Source: Linnemannia hyalina
Lineage: Eukaryota > Mortierellomycota > Mortierellomycetes > Mortierellales > Mortierellaceae
Direction of reading: 5' to 3'
Assembly (NCBI GenBank): GCA_019671135.1
Contig: JAHRHY010000012.1
Coordinates: 1-64,000, forward strand
Length of the DNA stretch: 64,000 bases
Below are positions 9,940 through 20,389 of the stretch, piece by piece. The notes beneath the pieces are model-generated. The model ran no database searches. It was given only the letters and a program-made list of their open reading frames with translations, and was not told where the DNA came from. Position numbers and translations under genes: made by a program. Within the stretch, counting starts at the first letter, position 1; every line of letters begins with the position of its first letter.

Positions 9940-10434
9940 GGAGGCCTTTCAAGTCCAAATTATCATATGGTGTTTGTTACATCTCTGCAGATCTTGACGA
10001 TATCCACCGCGTCCATTAGAGGAGAATGTATATATGATACCAAGCATATAAGACAACCATTGTAACATTTTTTGTTTAACTATCCTACTAAACACCAACC
10101 TATTCTCCAAACAACAAAGTCTTCTTATTTTTCGCACACTACACTCTTGAATGTGTCCATCTACTATTAACCTGTAACCCTCACTGCAAGATTCGACAGA
10201 GTAGTTCTTGTATGTGATCATCTAAAGCACTTGTATTCTCAACTGTATCTTTTTCGTGAAATACAGGGGAGAGATTACATTTTAAAAATTCTTGTGCTGT
10301 CTATTGCTATTTTATTCTGTGTTCTGTTGCCCACTATGAAGAGATATGCCAGTTATGGAAGTCAACACTCCGTTCCTTGGACTTTGGATATTTTTTATAT
10401 GCCTTTTTATATCCTCTGCACATGAAGGGGCCGC
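9940..10434 (+). repeat. Solo copy of the 495-bp terminal repeat (copy 4), inside the MULE transposase
   Basis: Same ends and length as the repeats of the 5.8-kb element, with a perfect 3-bp duplication CAA (9937-9939 and 10435-10437). It resembles the copy at 781 more than the pair at 3008/8320; for instance, both share the CGTCCATTAGAGGAGA variant. It therefore arrived independently. Confidence 0.87.
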
Positions 10435-10437
10435 CAA

Positions 10438-11172
10438 GGCGGTTCTGAGATTCTGGCTATCAAGACCGCTTTCCCCGGTGTGCCCATCTTCTATTGCGCA
10501 TGGCACGTCCTAAAGGTGTGGGAACGTCAGGTCAAGAGCATGATGACGGGACTAAAAAACCATCCAGCTGATGAACGAGATGAAATCAAAAAACAGGTTC
10601 GTGAAAAGGTTAAAAATGCTGGAAACCTATGCGTTAGTTCCATGTAGTGATACAATTTTATTGACAATGTATATTATCTTCTACCAACTCCTCTAGTTCC
10701 GATCTGATCTTCGCAAGATTTTGTATGAAAGGGATATAGCGATGGCTCAAGAACACATCAAGACCTTCCGCAAGACCTGGAGCGATCAGACGGCTCTTTT
10801 GAAGTATCTCGACAAGAACTACTTTGGCAGGTCGATGTTTAAGGCACACGAGTGGCAGGTCAAGGAGACACAAGAGAGCTGGATGCTCTGCTACCGTCAA
10901 GACGTATCCTATGCTTCTATCGACACGAACAACTACATAGAGTCCTGGCACAATACTCTCAAGCGTCATTTCTTCCGAGACAAGCAGCAGCGGCGCCCGG
11001 ATACAGTCATCTATGTCCTTGCTATCTTGGCAGTCCCGCACTTCCAACAAAAGTGCATACGGAGCATCGTCAACGTTGGTCGAATGAACCCCGCCCAATC
11101 AGAGGAGCTTAAGAAAACGGCAATTGCAGTCGACCATATCAAGACCAGGGAATCAAAGGGATATGTAGGCGC
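10438..11172 (+). pseudogene. MULE transposase, segment with catalytic Glu
   Basis: Exon 10438-10632, intron 10633-10696, exon 10697-11172. CAWHV and TNNYIESWHNTLK are typical of the region around the catalytic Glu. The frame is broken within an Ala codon by the chromovirus at 11173. Confidence 0.88.
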
Positions 11173-11313
11173 TGGAGAATAATAACCGGGGTTGTGATAG
11201 TAAAGGTTATGATGGGAATAGGAATAACGAAACAAAGAGAGGGATCTGTTTAATTCAGGGACGAAGAGTCCTTATGTACTCTTCGTCCTAATGATACACG
11301 TGATTATAGCACA
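11173..11313 (-). repeat. 3' LTR of chromovirus 1
   Basis: A 141-bp LTR with TG...CA ends, apparently identical to 20244-20384. It contains ACGAAGAGT...ACTCTTCGT, a small inverted repeat. Confidence 0.92.
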
Positions 11314-11847
11314 TAACCCTCCACGGGGGGAGAGGCTGTAAGCCGGGTTTAAGACTAGGGCTAGAAGTAGTGTATCTATGCTAGTAATTGTGTGTGCTTC
11401 TTACTAACTGACAAAACGACGTGGAGTAGAGTGCTATGACTAAACGAAAGAGTTGTCGTTTGGATGTTTGAGGGAAAAAAGAAAACCTCATATGAAAGAA
11501 GGGGTGTAAGGGAAAAAATCGAAAAAACCTTGGAAGGGCAAAGCCCTGGAGAGCAGGTGTAGAAAAGACAATAATGACTACAGTAGAATATGTGTATATG
11601 TGTGTGTGAGGATAAAAAATAAAAACCTCGGTAGATAAGTTGATAAGCTGTGAGGAAAAAATAAAAACCTCAATATAGTGAATTTGATTGCAAGAGGAAA
11701 GCGAGAAAACCTCTGCAGATGTATGTTATTATTGTGAGGAAAAAGGTTGTGACACCATTAAAAAACCTCGAACAAATCGTCAGAGCGATTTCTGTTCAAA
11801 CAAAACGTCGATGCGTTTTATGTGTCAATCGGAGGATATGATTGTCT
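11314..11847 (-). other. 3' untranslated region of chromovirus 1 with a series of A-loop hairpins
   Basis: Five units of the form GAGG, A-rich loop, CCTC occur at 11470-11489, 11608-11629, 11652-11671, 11694-11713 and 11736-11769. A weaker one lies near 11507. On the coding (minus) strand each is a GAGG/CCTC stem with a T-rich loop. No protein is encoded. Confidence 0.7.
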
Positions 11848-14800
11848 TCAATCCTTCCCGATCCGAGAACGAGTTCTAGGTCTCAACTCATTGATTTTTG
11901 ATTGACTGGACTGAGTGAGCTTATTGCGATTAAGGTTGTGTTCACCTTTTTTAGGTGTGAACTTGTTCTTCTTTGTGTTCAAGCGATTGCTACTTTGAGG
12001 TTCGCTCATTAGTTCGTCGGTAGTAAGCATTGGCTGATCCGTTTGCGAATCATGACGAGAGTGCGGACGAGGATCCTCATTACGGGGTGGGTGATCGGCC
12101 CAATAGTCCGTGATGCATTTCCTCTCAACAAAATTGTCCTCTGGTTCCCAGGTGTTGTCGTTATCAGAATAATTTCTCCACTTGACAAAGTACTCCCATG
12201 TCCCTTCCTTTGTACTACGAGCGTCAAGAACTTTCTCGACTTCGTACGTAAGGAAAGAGTCTGGGTCTTCATATACAAGTTTGAGCTGCGAGGGCGCATA
12301 GTTACGACCAAGCATAGAGCCAGTGCCATCTTTGAGGATGTATGCACCGCCCTTGTTTTTACGAACAACAGTAAACGGTCCTTCATATCTCGGAGAGAGG
12401 GAGTCTCCTTTGATAGGATCAACCGCCATAACTGTGGAACCATCAGGAAATTCGCTGTGCAGTATCGTTTTATTGAATCTCTCAATCATTTTCCGCTGAT
12501 TAGATTTCGCCTTCGCTTCAATAGCGGGGAACACGATCGTAGTCATAAATTCGAGTCTCTTCAGCAAGTCTTCGTGGGACATGACCTGGTTCAAGGGGTC
12601 AGTGTAGTTGTAGTGTCCGTTTTCCTTGCGTGCGAAGAAAAGAGAGTAAGGCGTGGAACCATGCAAACTCGCAATATTTGCATTGAGGGCAAATTGGGCC
12701 ATGGGAACATGACGATCCCACTCGTGGTTTTTGCCTTTGGTCTCTTTTCGAAGAATTTCTTTGACCGCTTTAACCCGGTTCTCGGCTAGTCCATTGCCTC
12801 TCGGATGATAGGGTGTGACAAGACGGTGATGGATACCCAATTGTTCTGTCATTATTTTTGTGACCTGATTGGAAAATTCTTTTCCGTTATCTGATTGAAG
12901 GACTCGGGGGAATCCGATCAGAGTAAAAATGTCAAACAGCGTGGTCGCAACAGTAGCGGCTGTTTTATCAGGTATAGCTCTCAAAATAACGAAGCGGGTG
13001 CATACGTCTGTCAGGACGAGAAGATATTTGTTGTTTTTCGAGGACAAATGGAATTCACCAGCGAGATCTACAGTCATATGCTCGCCTGGTAAATGTGCAT
13101 GAATAGCCTTGAGGGGATGGTACCCTTTGCGAGTGATATTAATGCGTTGACACTCAGGGCATTGTTTGACGTGCTCAAGACAATCCTTGACCATGAATGG
13201 CCACGTCTTGTCTTGGGCGTGAATTTTGTCAACCATTTTGTTCGCACCAATATGACCGAGGGAGTGAACCTCAGTCATGAGTGAAGGACGGTCTTTCGCT
13301 GCGACAGTGATTCTAGGAACCGATTTGTCTTTCAGCATATGAATGTAGCCGTACACTTTCATTGGTGTTTTCAACTTAGGCCTGTCAGTCCACAACTTCT
13401 GAGGGAACTGACGAGATAACGCATCAGGTAACACATTGAGTACTCCAGGACGGTAAACAATGTTGAACGAGTAAGCCATGATGGTGTCAAACCAAGTTGT
13501 CATCATTGGGTTCAAATCTTGCTGTGAGTGAAGAAAAGTAAGAGCCCGATGATCGGTGAACAAGGTAAAATGGTAACCCCAAAGATATTGATGGAATTTT
13601 TTCAATGCGAAAACAATCGCTAATAACTCCTTCTTAGTAGCGGAATATTTTCTCTCTCGGTCCTGCAGAGTGCGAGCCATGAAAGATATGTAGTTGACGT
13701 TCGAGGGAACGGACTGCATATCCTTCGGTTCGGGTACACCTTCCGGCAACTGATACAGTACCGCACCAATTCCAACGTTGGACGCGTCCGTGGCAACGTA
13801 GAACGGTCGACTGAAGTCTGGGAAGGATAACACGGGAGCTCGTACAAGTAGTTCCTTGAGTCCATTGAAAGAATCCATTTCATCTTTTGATAATTTAAAA
13901 GTTCCTTCTCTATGACGAAGTGCATCAAGTGGTGCAGCAATAGTACTGTAGAGAGGGATATATTCACGAAAGAAATTGAGGGTACCCAAATACGATTGCA
14001 CTTGTTTGGCGGTGGTAGGTGGTGCCCATTCGTGAATGTTAGCCAACTTGGTAGGGTCGACTTTCTTTCCAAAGAGATCAACAATGAATCCCAGCAGAGA
14101 GATCTGTGTGCTGAAAAAATTGCACTTGTTCTTGTTGATGATCAATTTCGCCTCGTTGAGTCTTTCGATCACACATTTGACATGAGCTGCATGCTCTTCT
14201 CTGCTCTTTGAAAAGATAACAATGTCATCAATAAAGTTCAGAACAAAAGGCAAATCGTCAAGGATGCGAGACATACCTCTTTGGAACAAGCTCGAGAGTG
14301 GCTTCAGACCAAAGGGGGCCTTTTTGAACATGTATTGTTTTCCCTCATGCATGAAAGCAGTGAGGTGCCTGTCTTCTTTATGAATAGGTAGACGATGGTA
14401 CGCCTGTGTAAGGTCGATGGTGCTGTAGATGGAATGACCAGCTACTTTTTGCATAATATCGGAGATGAGAGGGAGAGGGAAATTATCCTCTGGTAAATGT
14501 ACATTGAGAGCACGAGGGTCAAGACACACTCGCCACAATGACTTTTTCCCATCCAAATCCTTTTTAGCTGCAAGTGTGAGGGTGTTGTTATGTGGGTTGC
14601 CAGCAGGTGCAAGCTCGATCACATCATCCTCTAGCCAGCGTGCGACCGTTTCATCCAATATGGGTCTCTGGGAGTGAGCAAATCGTCTAGGTCGTCGATA
14701 TACAATGGTACCTTTTGGAACAGGTAGATACACCATCATCTCAGGAACGGGGCAATGACTTGTCTTTGAGATATTTTCATTGTCTTTGAGTGCTTTGCTG

Positions 14801-17298
14801 ATGGCATCTAGGAATCTTCCTTTCATGCGCTTAAACTCAGCGGTGAGTTCCTCTTCAGGGGTGGTAATCGGACGCAAAGATGGTTTCTCGTCTTCAACGG
14901 GAACATCATGTGCAGGTGACATCTCTTTTATTTCTGGGAGACCGCAGAGAGCGAAGCCCATATGATAAAAAAGATCCATTCCGATTGTAAGAGCAAACTC
15001 TTGATCTTCGATTATTTCAAAAGGGGCAGAGAGAAACCGACCATTGAATTCGAATTCAACTTGATCAGTTACACCAATGCGTTCGACAATAGTCTTGTTT
15101 GCTAGTGTAAAATTACCAAGGATCTTAGTGAAAGGAATGTTATGTTCCTTGACTATGTCCTGTCTGATAAAAGAATGTGTAGCACCAGTATCTATTAACG
15201 CGTGGTGTGTCCTCTTGAATGCACGGATTTCGATTCGAAATCTATTGTCGTGTTCTACTACATCCTTAATAGCAGCATAGTGTCTGATAGTTAATTTGTC
15301 AGATGCGAAAGTGTCGAGTTCCTCAGTCGTCATACCAAAGCTACTGTCATCGTCACTGTGGTAGTCCATGTTAGCCTGACTTTGAGAAGCAAGGTTAGAC
15401 AGGCTAGCAAAAGACGGTTCTTTTGTTTCAAAGTATGGCACAGAGACAAAGGCAGATTGTTTTGTTGGCAATGAGCGAAACGCGTATTGGGGTCGTGCAC
15501 TCGTAGGTGCAGGTACATCCTTATCAGTTGTAACTGATTGTTCGCTATCCGGTATAGGGGTTACAGACAAATCATTTTCTGTAGTCACAGACACATTATT
15601 TTCTTCTGCTGAAGAAGTATGGACAGCAAGTGAAGGAGACAGAATTGGACCAATAGGGATAGTGTTAGAACCAGTCAGTGGTAATTTTTTATTACTAAGT
15701 TCTGTTATGACAGGAGAGGGAAGTGTCATGTCGTTCGTCTCTACGAGGTCCTCAGGTTCACTTGTCTGTAGAGAAATAGTAGCATGAGTGAGCAAGGTTT
15801 GATCAGACACAGAGAAAAATTCAGATTCAGAAAAAGGAGGTATAGACAATTTACCTTCTTTCTTGTTCTTGTAGCTCTTGCCGCCCTTGCTGTCAGAGTT
15901 CTTCTTGCGATCACTGTTGCAGTAGGGGGCAGTGTGGCCATTCTTGTTGCACTTGGTGCAGTGCCTGCAGTTCTTGGTATCATGCGAGCGATTTTCACCG
16001 TGATTGTCACAGTGGAAAGTCTTCTTGCCAGAGTTAGACGAAGATGGGAACGACGACGAATCAGCAGTCGGTTTGCCTTTGCCACTGCGGTCGTTCTTGC
16101 GGTGACGTTGTCGCTTGTGACCATGGTTATTACCGGTCTTGGACGAGGAGGCATCCTTGTCATCTTCATCATCGTCGACGAGACTGTGGGGTCTCTTGAG
16201 AGAGTCGTCTGGTCCTTCCATTACACTGAGGTTGGTAAGGATCTCACAAATAGAGTCCAGCTTGACCTCAGATAAGGAGGTGCCAGTCTTTTGAATCGAT
16301 GTCTTGATCAGGTTGAGCTCCACCGATGGGATTGAACTCATGATGCCAGACAGTACAGTGGCGTTGTTACCATCAATTCGATACACGCGCACTGATCGTT
16401 GGAGACGAAGAGCGAAGTTTCGGTACGACTCCTTGTGACGACGGCCAATTTCGGCGACACGAGCAACGGTTTTGAAGCGTTCCGTCGGAGTCAAAACACT
16501 GTCGACGAAGGCAACTTCACATTCCTCCCAAGTTAGGGAAGAACTGCCGTGACGAGACAGCTCATCAGTGAACTGCTGTCGTGTCTGATCGTCCAGAATC
16601 GCCATACAGAGCAGGCGTTGGGCACTGGCGAGGAAAGGAGTCTCGCCGTAACTGTTCTCACAGTAAGTCTTGAATCCATCGAGGAACAAGTGAGGGTCGC
16701 GGATGACTTGATACGATTGTCCCTTGCCGTGCTTGATGTCACCAAATCGGGGAGTGCCCGAGTCGAGTGTCAATTTGTTGCTGTCAACCCTGATAGCGGT
16801 GGCAATAGTCGCCGTGGGATCGGTCACGATCGGTGCCATCGGTTGGTCGAGAGCCAGTGCTGCTGACAGACGCGCACAATCCGCGGTCTTTTGGCGCACG
16901 ACTTCTAAGAGTTGGATGGCTTCCTTCTGCCACATCTGGTAATTGACATCGAGAGGGTTCTTGTGCATCTTGAGCAGGGTGTGACGGTATAGCTTGGACC
17001 AATTAGAAAGATCGTGTTTCTTGGTGGTGATGGCTTCCTCAAGACCGCTGGTGAGCTCGGAGTCACTCACGTCGTCAGCATCCGTCATGGCAGAAAAAGT
17101 GTTCGGGTCGAAGACTGGAGAGGGCTGCATGTGCTGGTTTGCCGACAAGATGGACGAGGCCTGTTCGTTGTCATCGCTCATAATGATGTCCTCTCGGAAT
17201 ACAGGGACGGGGGATGGAGCGACAACAAAGGTGCCGGTGGCATCGATAGCCAAGTCTTGGAGAGTGGGTAACTCGTTGTTGTCAGAGTTGTCAGACAT
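11848..17298 (-). CDS. Gag-pol polyprotein of chromovirus 1
   Basis: One uninterrupted frame of 1816 aa starting at ATG 17298. In order: a gag region, a CCHC knuckle (CTKCNKNGHTAPYC), aspartic protease (ALIDTGATHSFI), reverse transcriptase (FIDDIVIFS), RNase H (ATDASNVGIGAVL), integrase with an HHCC domain (C.EC near QCPECQ) and D,D,E residues in TVDLAGEF, QSDNGKEF and NGLAENRVK, then a C-terminal chromodomain (EVEKVLDARS..., YFVKWRNYSDNDNTWEP). Gag and pol are fused in one frame, unlike chromovirus 2. It replicates the element through RNA; the chromodomain probably guides integration to chromatin marks. Confidence 0.95.
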   Translation of the reverse strand: MSDNSDNNELPTLQDLAIDATGTFVVAPSPVPVFREDIIMSDDNEQASSILSANQHMQPSPVFDPNTFSAMTDADDVSDSELTSGLEEAITTKKHDLSNWSKLYRHTLLKMHKNPLDVNYQMWQKEAIQLLEVVRQKTADCARLSAALALDQPMAPIVTDPTATIATAIRVDSNKLTLDSGTPRFGDIKHGKGQSYQVIRDPHLFLDGFKTYCENSYGETPFLASAQRLLCMAILDDQTRQQFTDELSRHGSSSLTWEECEVAFVDSVLTPTERFKTVARVAEIGRRHKESYRNFALRLQRSVRVYRIDGNNATVLSGIMSSIPSVELNLIKTSIQKTGTSLSEVKLDSICEILTNLSVMEGPDDSLKRPHSLVDDDEDDKDASSSKTGNNHGHKRQRHRKNDRSGKGKPTADSSSFPSSSNSGKKTFHCDNHGENRSHDTKNCRHCTKCNKNGHTAPYCNSDRKKNSDSKGGKSYKNKKEGKLSIPPFSESEFFSVSDQTLLTHATISLQTSEPEDLVETNDMTLPSPVITELSNKKLPLTGSNTIPIGPILSPSLAVHTSSAEENNVSVTTENDLSVTPIPDSEQSVTTDKDVPAPTSARPQYAFRSLPTKQSAFVSVPYFETKEPSFASLSNLASQSQANMDYHSDDDSSFGMTTEELDTFASDKLTIRHYAAIKDVVEHDNRFRIEIRAFKRTHHALIDTGATHSFIRQDIVKEHNIPFTKILGNFTLANKTIVERIGVTDQVEFEFNGRFLSAPFEIIEDQEFALTIGMDLFYHMGFALCGLPEIKEMSPAHDVPVEDEKPSLRPITTPEEELTAEFKRMKGRFLDAISKALKDNENISKTSHCPVPEMMVYLPVPKGTIVYRRPRRFAHSQRPILDETVARWLEDDVIELAPAGNPHNNTLTLAAKKDLDGKKSLWRVCLDPRALNVHLPEDNFPLPLISDIMQKVAGHSIYSTIDLTQAYHRLPIHKEDRHLTAFMHEGKQYMFKKAPFGLKPLSSLFQRGMSRILDDLPFVLNFIDDIVIFSKSREEHAAHVKCVIERLNEAKLIINKNKCNFFSTQISLLGFIVDLFGKKVDPTKLANIHEWAPPTTAKQVQSYLGTLNFFREYIPLYSTIAAPLDALRHREGTFKLSKDEMDSFNGLKELLVRAPVLSFPDFSRPFYVATDASNVGIGAVLYQLPEGVPEPKDMQSVPSNVNYISFMARTLQDRERKYSATKKELLAIVFALKKFHQYLWGYHFTLFTDHRALTFLHSQQDLNPMMTTWFDTIMAYSFNIVYRPGVLNVLPDALSRQFPQKLWTDRPKLKTPMKVYGYIHMLKDKSVPRITVAAKDRPSLMTEVHSLGHIGANKMVDKIHAQDKTWPFMVKDCLEHVKQCPECQRINITRKGYHPLKAIHAHLPGEHMTVDLAGEFHLSSKNNKYLLVLTDVCTRFVILRAIPDKTAATVATTLFDIFTLIGFPRVLQSDNGKEFSNQVTKIMTEQLGIHHRLVTPYHPRGNGLAENRVKAVKEILRKETKGKNHEWDRHVPMAQFALNANIASLHGSTPYSLFFARKENGHYNYTDPLNQVMSHEDLLKRLEFMTTIVFPAIEAKAKSNQRKMIERFNKTILHSEFPDGSTVMAVDPIKGDSLSPRYEGPFTVVRKNKGGAYILKDGTGSMLGRNYAPSQLKLVYEDPDSFLTYEVEKVLDARSTKEGTWEYFVKWRNYSDNDNTWEPEDNFVERKCITDYWADHPPRNEDPRPHSRHDSQTDQPMLTTDELMSEPQSSNRLNTKKNKFTPKKGEHNLNRNKLTQSSQSKINELRPRTRSRIGKD

Positions 17299-17839
17299 AG
17301 GAGTGATGATTTGTGATTTAGAGTGAGAGTGTCGGACAAAAGTTCAGAAGTTCTTGAGTGGATCGAAAAGTTGCCTTTCTTGTTAGGGAAGAGGTTTCTT
17401 TTAAATACTCATTACCGACACGTGTCATAGCAGCGTAGATTTTTAATCCGTATGCAACGTTTGCAGTGTTATAGCAAGGATGTTGTTTGTACCTAGTAAT
17501 GGTGTAAAGGGAGCATTTATTTTCCTTTATTTTCCTTTATTTTCCAATTAGCAAGCAAAAATAACAAAGATAAAAGAGTGAGGCTCTTTGCTGTTGTTTC
17601 TGTCAGCATTTATTATTTTGATTTCGCTGCTATTCGCATAGGTGTCGCAGATCGCTACTTATGTATGCTAATTGCTCTTCGGTCATATCCGAGGGTGACA
17701 TAGGTTCGAGGTTGCGTCTGACAGTCTCCGGTGATGGAGGTGCGAAGGAAAGAAACAAATGCAATCGCTCGATTAGGAACTCAACATCGACGAAAATACT
17801 AGAGATAGTGTTTATTTCTATTGAAGCATCATACACAAC
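17299..17839 (-). other. Spacer between gag-pol and ORF B of chromovirus 1
   Basis: Contains the gag-pol leader and a tandem ATTTTCCTTT-type run near 17518-17545. A 68-codon minus frame (17630-17836) sits just downstream of ORF B and could be a spliced extension, but I see no clear evidence. Confidence 0.45.
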
Positions 17840-18433
17840 CTAAGGATTAGACTGCGTACGGGAGTTAAGGTACGTCAGGCGCTGCTCGTATGTACGGGCG
17901 AAAGATTCCCAGGCTTGTCGTGCTTCCAACATGTATCGAAGCTCCTTTTCTTTCTGATCTAGGTGTTGCCTCACCAACGTCAGCTGATCGTATTCCTGCT
18001 GCGAGGTGCAGGAGAGAAGCCTCTCGTACACCCGCCCGGCCTGAGCAAAGAGCTCTTGCTGTTGCTGAGTGTAGGCCACTAGCTGTTCTTGTTGGAGAGA
18101 GGTCCACCAAGCCTGAGGAATGTTCTCCGAAGATGGTGCCGGTGCAGACAACAGTACAGGTACAGGTGAAGAGACGGGTATAGGCGAGGAGACTGGTGGA
18201 GGCGATCGGTCTTCCGCGACTTGCGAGAGCGGGTCCTGTGAGAGACAAACCGTCTCATCGGCCTCATGATCGATACAGTCTTCATGCTCAATACTGTCCT
18301 CTTGCTCGATGCTGTCCTCCTTGGACCAGTTGTTAGACGCAGACAGTTGCTGTTGTGACGACTCCAGCTCGTGTGCAAAGCGAGTGTTCTTGACTGGCCT
18401 TTTGGTGCCATGGGTGGAGCGGGTTGAGGTCAT
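17840..18433 (-). CDS. Extra ORF B of chromovirus 1, unknown function
   Basis: A 197-aa frame from ATG 18433 (the open frame extends up to 18511). The N-terminus is basic, with an acidic repeat (SIEQEDSIEHEDCIDHE). A Pro/Ser/Val-rich middle follows, and the last 90 residues are Gln/Glu-rich and predicted by eye to be helical or coiled-coil (WWTSLQQEQLVAYTQQQQEL onward). No transmembrane segment or enzyme motif is visible. It lies inside the LTRs, on the same strand as gag-pol and upstream of it. It may encode a structural or nucleic-acid-binding accessory protein; that is inference. Confidence 0.6.
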   Translation of the reverse strand: MTSTRSTHGTKRPVKNTRFAHELESSQQQLSASNNWSKEDSIEQEDSIEHEDCIDHEADETVCLSQDPLSQVAEDRSPPPVSSPIPVSSPVPVLLSAPAPSSENIPQAWWTSLQQEQLVAYTQQQQELFAQAGRVYERLLSCTSQQEYDQLTLVRQHLDQKEKELRYMLEARQAWESFARTYEQRLTYLNSRTQSNP

Positions 18434-18998
18434 TGTGAAAGTTGGTAGTGAAAGGTGTTTGTGTGAATGGGATGGAAAGCGAAGAATGTGGAAAGAAGTT
18501 GTTTCTTTCATCCTCTCTCTCTTTTCTCATTCTTTTTATGTCTCTTCCTTTTCTTTTCCTGAATGCCAATTGGATCAAGGAAATCAGGACGTGGTGCATG
18601 GTGATTGGTCGAGACACTCATGCAAAGATGGCGTGCTTGTAAAAGCGAAAAGAAAAACAACTCATTCTCATGCATACATGTCTTGTGCCAACAGCGCTTG
18701 CATCATCCGCGGAGAAGATAAATAAAAAATATAACACGATGCATGATGACATCGATTTTTCTACATCATCTACTGATGAGGGTGATGACATCGTCTTTCA
18801 TTGTGCATCCTGTGATCTGCAGGTGAAGACTCACCTTCGATGACGCGCAGGAGCAAACATGCTATTGTGCGGGAGTATATTTTATCCTTGTGATTAGGCT
18901 TGAGTCATGAGGGAGAGAGAAGTACAACGATTCAAGAGAGAAAACAAAACTGTATTAGTCAGTTCTTTTTATTTAGAGTTGTGTTTGAGATCTTGTTA
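18434..18998 (-). other. Spacer between ORF A and ORF B of chromovirus 1
   Basis: No convincing protein. It includes two similar GATGACATCG motifs (about 18746 and 18783) that recur near 19895, possibly a short regulatory repeat of the element. Confidence 0.4.
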
Positions 18999-19673
18999 CT
19001 ACTGATCCTGCCGTGGCGACACAACTTGCTGATGTTGTTCTTCCGTCTCCTCGTGCGTGGAGTGTTGTTCAGCGTCAGGTCTGTTTGTTTGTACAGCCGA
19101 ACTCCTTTTTGTGACGTATGGCCGATGAAAGTAGTTGTGCGTGTCGAGGCGTCGAGAGGGAGGAAATGCGACTCTCCTCTGCCAATAATCATCGAAATGG
19201 GATAGGGTGCGCTTGACAACCTGTATTTTTGTCTCCAATCCTTCCATCATATGATTGTATTTCCAGTACTCCTGGTCCTGGAGGTCGATGGTGGTACCGA
19301 TGTCAATGGGTGGCTCGGTTTCCGAGTCGAACATGCCGTGCATATCGCACAGTCGGTGGATGGTTTGGGCGGCAGCGTATGTCTTCGAGGATTGAAGGTG
19401 TACAAGAAGGGATTGGGCGTTTCGTATCGCTACAGTGCCTATCCTGCCTTCATCGGGTTGAACCGCCCAGAAGTGCGGTGGAGCAACGTCATGAAGATAG
19501 TTGTGAGTCGGTCGCTGGGGCGTTGTAGTGCTGTTCCTTCTGTCAGCGTATGGGTGCGCGCGTGTGGGCGACGTCCTTCGTGGCGGTGTTCTGCCGCTGT
19601 CGCTAGTAGAGCGAGGAGGGGACGGGGTATTGTCTCCTTGGGGACCAGATGAGGGAGCGTTGTCATCGTTCAT
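18999..19673 (-). CDS. Extra ORF A of chromovirus 1, unknown function
   Basis: A 224-aa frame from ATG 19673. The first 60 residues are rich in Pro, Ser, Thr and Arg (PPRRTSPTRAHPYADRR). The middle is a compact region with PPHFWAVQPDEGRIG and helical stretches, and the end is Gln/Glu-rich. Like ORF B it has a disordered basic front and a helical back, so the two may be related or cooperate. No known family recognised. Position next to the 5' LTR is unusual, because extra genes of Ty3/gypsy elements usually follow pol. Confidence 0.6.
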   Translation of the reverse strand: MNDDNAPSSGPQGDNTPSPPRSTSDSGRTPPRRTSPTRAHPYADRRNSTTTPQRPTHNYLHDVAPPHFWAVQPDEGRIGTVAIRNAQSLLVHLQSSKTYAAAQTIHRLCDMHGMFDSETEPPIDIGTTIDLQDQEYWKYNHMMEGLETKIQVVKRTLSHFDDYWQRRVAFPPSRRLDTHNYFHRPYVTKRSSAVQTNRPDAEQHSTHEETEEQHQQVVSPRQDQ

Positions 19674-20141
19674 GATGTGTGTGTTTTGTTGCGCTGTCGA
19701 GAAGGAGAGTTGTTGGGAGATGGTAAAGGTGTGTTGACAAAGTGTTTTACTTTTTCATTCCTCCTCCATCCTTCTCACTTGTGATCTTGTGCAAAGTTCT
19801 CACAAAGCGCATTCATCGCTACCTGATGGTCATCTGCCATTGGTTCATGCTTGAATCACGCCATCCCATAGAAAATCTTGAGAATCAACAAACGATGACA
19901 TCGTCTTTTATTTTCAACATCATGTGACACTAATCGTCAGTGGAGATCTTACCTGCGGTGAGGTTTTGTCTCTGCTCAAGCATCACAATCGATGCGAGGT
20001 CGTGCTTTTGATACCCTTGAGTATAAGCGGTAGTGGTTCCAGTGTTTTCAGACTGGAGTGGTGCCAGTAGTGAGACGGTGCTCTGTCAGCTGCATGGCTG
20101 ACCTTCCATACGGTGATGGGTGTGCATTCATTCCTTTCGTG

Positions 20142-20179
<38 letters not shown>

Positions 20180-20243
20180 AAGTGAATGCGTGTAGGGGTG
20201 TGTGAAGTGGGGAAGATCCCTATTGTGAATTCGTTAAGAAAAA
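19674..20243 (-). other. 5' leader of chromovirus 1
   Basis: Region between the 5' LTR and ORF A. It holds a run of about 28 T at 20148-20175. I could not identify a standard tRNA primer-binding site directly beside the LTR. Confidence 0.5.
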
Positions 20244-20384
20244 TGGAGAATAATAACCGGGGTTGTGATAGTAAAGGTTATGATGGGAATAGGAATAACG
20301 AAACAAAGAGAGGGATCTGTTTAATTCAGGGACGAAGAGTCCTTATGTACTCTTCGTCCTAATGATACACGTGATTATAGCACA
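20244..20384 (-). repeat. 5' LTR of chromovirus 1
   Basis: A 141-bp LTR matching 11173-11313 base for base as read. Target duplication GGCGC follows at 20385-20389, after which the MULE transposase frame resumes. Confidence 0.92.
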
Positions 20385-20389
20385 GGCGC

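Larger units (their letters stand above)
11173..20384 (-). mobile_element. Ty3/gypsy chromovirus 1 with two extra 5' ORFs
   Basis: A complete 9.2-kb element on the minus strand: identical 141-bp LTRs, 5-bp target duplication GGCGC (11168-11172 and 20385-20389), a single gag-pol ORF of 1816 codons and two further ORFs between the 5' LTR and gag. Identical LTRs and the open frames point to a recent insertion. The protein order (protease, RT, RNase H, integrase, chromodomain) is that of Ty3/gypsy chromoviruses. Confidence 0.93.
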
